64,000 nt of DNA, taken from assembly GCA_900175165.2 (NCBI GenBank), contig FWWN02000530.1:62001-126000 (forward strand), read 5' to 3'. This DNA comes from Rhizomucor pusillus (taxonomy: Eukaryota > Mucoromycota > Mucoromycetes > Mucorales > Lichtheimiaceae). The notes beneath the pieces are model-generated. The model was not told the DNA's origin. It saw only the letters and a program-made list of their open reading frames with translations, and did not search any database. Below are positions 60,603 to 64,000 of this stretch, piece by piece (the first letter of the stretch is position 1; every line of letters starts with the position of its first letter). The translations under genes and the position numbers were made by a program.

Positions 60603-63600
60603 GCAGCAGTGCTAGAAATGCGGGGTGTCGGAGCGACCCGCGGAGCCAAACAAAAGCGGCATCACACACACACAACACAACCCTCGCCCGACCCCATCCG
60701 ACGAGGCACGAGGGGACCGTGGGACAAATCTACCCGTTCCTGGTTATCAGGTCTACACAATCACCTGCTATTTTACCTCCTAATGGACTTGTTCAACAAG
60801 CATATAACCAGATACTATTTTGCAAGCTCGCTGCTGCCACGGTCATTATGGTGAAATATATACGCCCCCCCCCGGTTTAGCGCGAATATTTTTCGTTGAC
60901 CGCACGGGGTTCTGTTGGCCATGGCGTCCTCTGCCAACCATTATTGGTTCTTGCTTAATGCATGTCGATATTCGGCTTCCTTCTTCCTCGGTAAGACGGT
61001 TTCACTCTCAAATGCTAGGTAATAAGCGGATGTATACTACAACAGCGTGTTCATAAATATAAATCGCTATACGCATCCTATTGCATTTGTTTTATCAGTA
61101 ATTTAGCTGTAGAAACACGCTCTATTGCAATGTACCGAACGAAGCCCCTCAACCCCTATTTCGTTTCTGGGAAACTTTTGACAGCAGCAGCGCAAGGTTA
61201 GACAAAATGTGATGACGGCAGGGATTGGTGTGTTTCTTTGTTGATAAATATACCGCGTTACTTTATCATGAACGTGCTCATCCGTCCTACGACGTTACCT
61301 ACGAAGCACTCGTTTTCGCCTTTTTGCCCCCTTCCCCCCAAGGCGCTTGCGGTGGATGAAAATTCCCCCGCGGGATAGAACAAGTCACCTTGTGCGGTTT
61401 TGCTTACTCATATTGAAACCAGCACAATCGTCGGATTGGTAGAAATATATAATTAGTTTTTTCCAGTTTGGCAGAAATAACCCAGCTTTTTTGCCCCTCA
61501 GACAAACTGTAGACGCGATAGGGAAAATAATGTCAAAGTTATACTCTATGCTGAATAAAATTTACTGCCATGATCGAATTGTGCTAACTGCCGCTTGATA
61601 AATGCACGCTATGTAGGTCGTTACAATTCTTTGGACTATGTACGACAACACAATACAGGTATTTCGGCATATTGTTCAAGGACCAGGAAAGGAGCAACCT
61701 TAAATTTCTATCCAAAATTTCCCGGGCCGGCGCAAGACAAGGAGAGTTTTTACCCCTACCAGTCAAACGTTACGTTTACTACGTTATCGCGATTTCATAT
61801 ACGAACTTTCGAGCGTGACATGCTAGCGCGCACGCCCAATCTGCCAAGTTCCTGGCATCCTCCCCACGTGCTCCATGCAACCGATGAACCACAAAGCGAA
61901 GCATACATACATTCCAATGCTTCAATGCCGAGTGATACGCTCTTTCATGGAAGACGTGAAGCTAACACTGAGAGGAATAGAACCAGCAAAACAAAGTTGA
62001 TGGAGGTATGGCGTTGCTTTATACTCTGCGTCTTAGCAAGGGTAGTGTGACTGAGTAACCAGTAAGCAACAGCTGGACCGCGCGTTAGTCTATGTTACTT
62101 TTGGATGAAACTTGATGTATCCTGGTTTGTCTATATTTCCATTGTCTTTTCTACAGTAGTTTTTTGACACTATAAACCTTGTAATAGGAAACGAAGATGG
62201 CATCCTTTAGATTTATTTTAATGTCAAGACAAAAACGAAGGCACTCCTAATGCCATGTAGCACGGAACTCTTGCCCCTGAGTTCCATCTATGAGAAATTT
62301 AGGCTTTGACAGCACAAGTTCCGTCCTTCTATGACATTATGTATGCAACTGAGGAGCACTTGTATCTGTTTTCAGTCACTGCGTGATCCGTCTCCTTCCT
62401 CCCAAAGATCCCTGAAACACAGCTAACACTTATGTTGGTACATAGCGAGCGATCGTTGAAATGCTCATATACTATGGATACGTACGTTTGTGTCATTTCA
62501 GGTGTATCGCGAAAACAACCGCTAGTCCTAAAGGGATTGTTGCTAAAGACTGCTAGTATATTAGCAATGAATTCAACTATCTCTCCTAACCGAGACTAGA
62601 AGATTCTGCCGACGAGAAACGATAGAAAAGGCGCATGATACGAATACTCCTTCACTTTCCGTAATTTTTCTTTACAATATCTACAAAGAATAACACTTGT
62701 GTTTGTCTAGCGTAATTGACGACATTTACTCGTGTACAGAGAGAAAGGGAGAAGATTTGTAGCAACGTAAGCGTGGTCAAGGGTCCAAGAACAAAGGATC
62801 GACATGGACCTACAGGTCAAAAGGGCATAGTTTCCTTGTATCTGGATAAGGTATCTTGTTCGTCTTCTTTTTCAGGAGACACAATGTTCCGTACACCAAA
62901 GTCTGCGGGCTTTCTGGTACCAGCAATCGTAACTATGTAGAGACTGGACGGAATATGATCCGTCGATGTGAGAAAGAATCCCTTGTTAGGAAGTAATAAA
63001 CCCATACCGGTATATATTACTTTTACGAGTACAAGGGTTAAAATTGAACAAGAGAAGAGGAGCAGTAAGCAACCTTATTTGACCGGGTGGAGGAGACCAG
63101 CAGGAGGAGCCACGTAATTGTGATTTGTATATACACAGATTTATCGCTACCTGCTCCATCCAGTAAAGAATACGCGTGGCCCAAGGAGTACATGACATAT
63201 ACCTGTTGATCGTCAAGTTCTTGGCAAAGCTTACACGGTGTGCCACGATGGTGGGTGAGGCACGATGCGAAGCAATGTCTTCTCCAAGTACGGGTCTGCC
63301 CCGTCAATGCCAAGTGATGTGAAATATAGCAACACGGTCCTATCTCATGGACGGTACCGAGCAACAAGCTTGTAAATGATGTTGATCCGCGCAAAACATC
63401 TAAAAAGAAATGAGTGATTTAGCACCATATCTGTAACTACAATTTAGATCTAAATGATCTCTTCTCGTTTGAATTCTCTCCATTATCTAAATTAGTTATC
63501 TGTTTGCCTTATCTCGCTTTAGAGCACACTGATCCAGCTGCTAAGTGCTCAGTGCCGGTATGGAACATACCATTTCAGTGATCACTGGCAGCAACGTCGT

Positions 63601-64000
63601 TGTCGTCGTCGTTCGCAATCAAGCAAGAAACTTGTGTCTCGCTAATTTTTCTGAATTATTCTCACAAGCTGCTTTGTTTGTGACACCCCCTTGTGACGGG
63701 CGTGAGTAATTGGGGAAGTGGGGGTTTATTGATTTTTTGATTTTTGGGATGGGCTTCCTTGAAAGGGGAGTACATAGATTGCCGATAGGACGGTGCATCC
63801 GTCTGTGCCCCCAAGGAGCAGCCGGGGCGGGGGTGCAAAAGGAGCGGCTTTTTCTACAACCTTGTTAAACTCTATCTGATCAAATTGGACGATTTAGAAC
63901 GGATCTTCTCGCGCGACGGATGCGAGAAGTAGTTCCATACTGCGCATAATCCTAATGAAACTGTTGCTTTTCCCTCCTCCGTGGTAGTTCATTTAAGAAG
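60603..64000. other. Gene-poor region to right edge
   Basis: About 3.4 kb beyond the FBP1 promoter. Frames of 60-150 codons occur on both strands (for example 61595-62050 plus, 62817-63005 minus, 63038-63394 minus), but none has a protein family I recognise, and no set of exons joins to a sensible chain. G/C-rich stretches at 60860-60920, 61320-61390 and 63680-63840 include several CCCCT/AGGGG strings (stress-response-element-like). The region could be a long promoter for a gene beyond 64000, a noncoding RNA, or hold a poorly conserved gene that I cannot see. Confidence 0.4.

Overview
This is eukaryotic nuclear DNA from a fungus. The genes are split by many short GT-AG introns (about 45-120 nt), lie close together on both strands, and encode fungal housekeeping proteins (RIX1, BCS1, NCA2, an Ear1/Ssh4-type SPRY adaptor, a Zn2Cys6 factor, Sso-type syntaxin, Ceg1-type capping enzyme). 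A Rab32-type GTPase, a thymine-DNA-glycosylase-type enzyme and a septin-rich, intron-rich style fit an early-diverging lineage such as Mucoromycota; that placement is inference. I recognised no tRNA, rRNA, transposon, CRISPR array or biosynthetic cluster.

Layout. 1-13 kb: MFSD6-like transporter (-, cut by the left edge), RIX1/PELP1 ribosome-biogenesis factor (+), Munc13-like C2/MUN protein (-), AP-3 sigma (+), divergent septin-like GTPase (-), CstF-64/Rna15 (-). 13-25 kb: AMP deaminase (-), Sso/syntaxin-1 t-SNARE (-), SLF2/Nse6-like CANIN protein (+), Rab32-like GTPase (+), BCS1 mitochondrial AAA protein (+). 25-39 kb: Ear1/Ssh4-like SPRY/PY ubiquitin-ligase adaptor (+), a small unassigned protein (-), two-finger C2H2 factor (+), methionine aminopeptidase 2 (+), mRNA guanylyltransferase (-), Nup98-type FG nucleoporin (+), epsilon-COP (-), TDG/MUG glycosylase (+). 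39-60 kb: ERMP1-like M28 membrane protease (+), phosphoacetylglucosamine mutase (-), an unresolved minus-strand locus, NCA2 (+), a securin candidate (+), eIF1 (+), PEBP (-), Rab5-like GTPase (+), Zn2Cys6 factor (+), DDHD phospholipase (-), fructose-1,6-bisphosphatase (-). 60.5-64 kb appears gene-poor.

The genes do not form one pathway. There is a loose excess of membrane-trafficking genes (Munc13-like, AP-3 sigma, syntaxin, Rab32, Ear1/Ssh4, epsilon-COP, Rab5, DDHD lipase), but they are interspersed with unrelated genes and I see no sign of a co-regulated cluster. I did not find an undescribed multi-gene system. The more unusual points are at gene level: three GC-AG introns with the same GCAAGT donor, a septin-like protein lacking the usual block before the septin-unique element, a Nup98 whose reading frame stops exactly at the autoproteolysis position, a start-codon-only first exon in Rab32, and a securin candidate with a duplicated motif. 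Exon joins were made by eye; where a join was checked codon by codon I say so.
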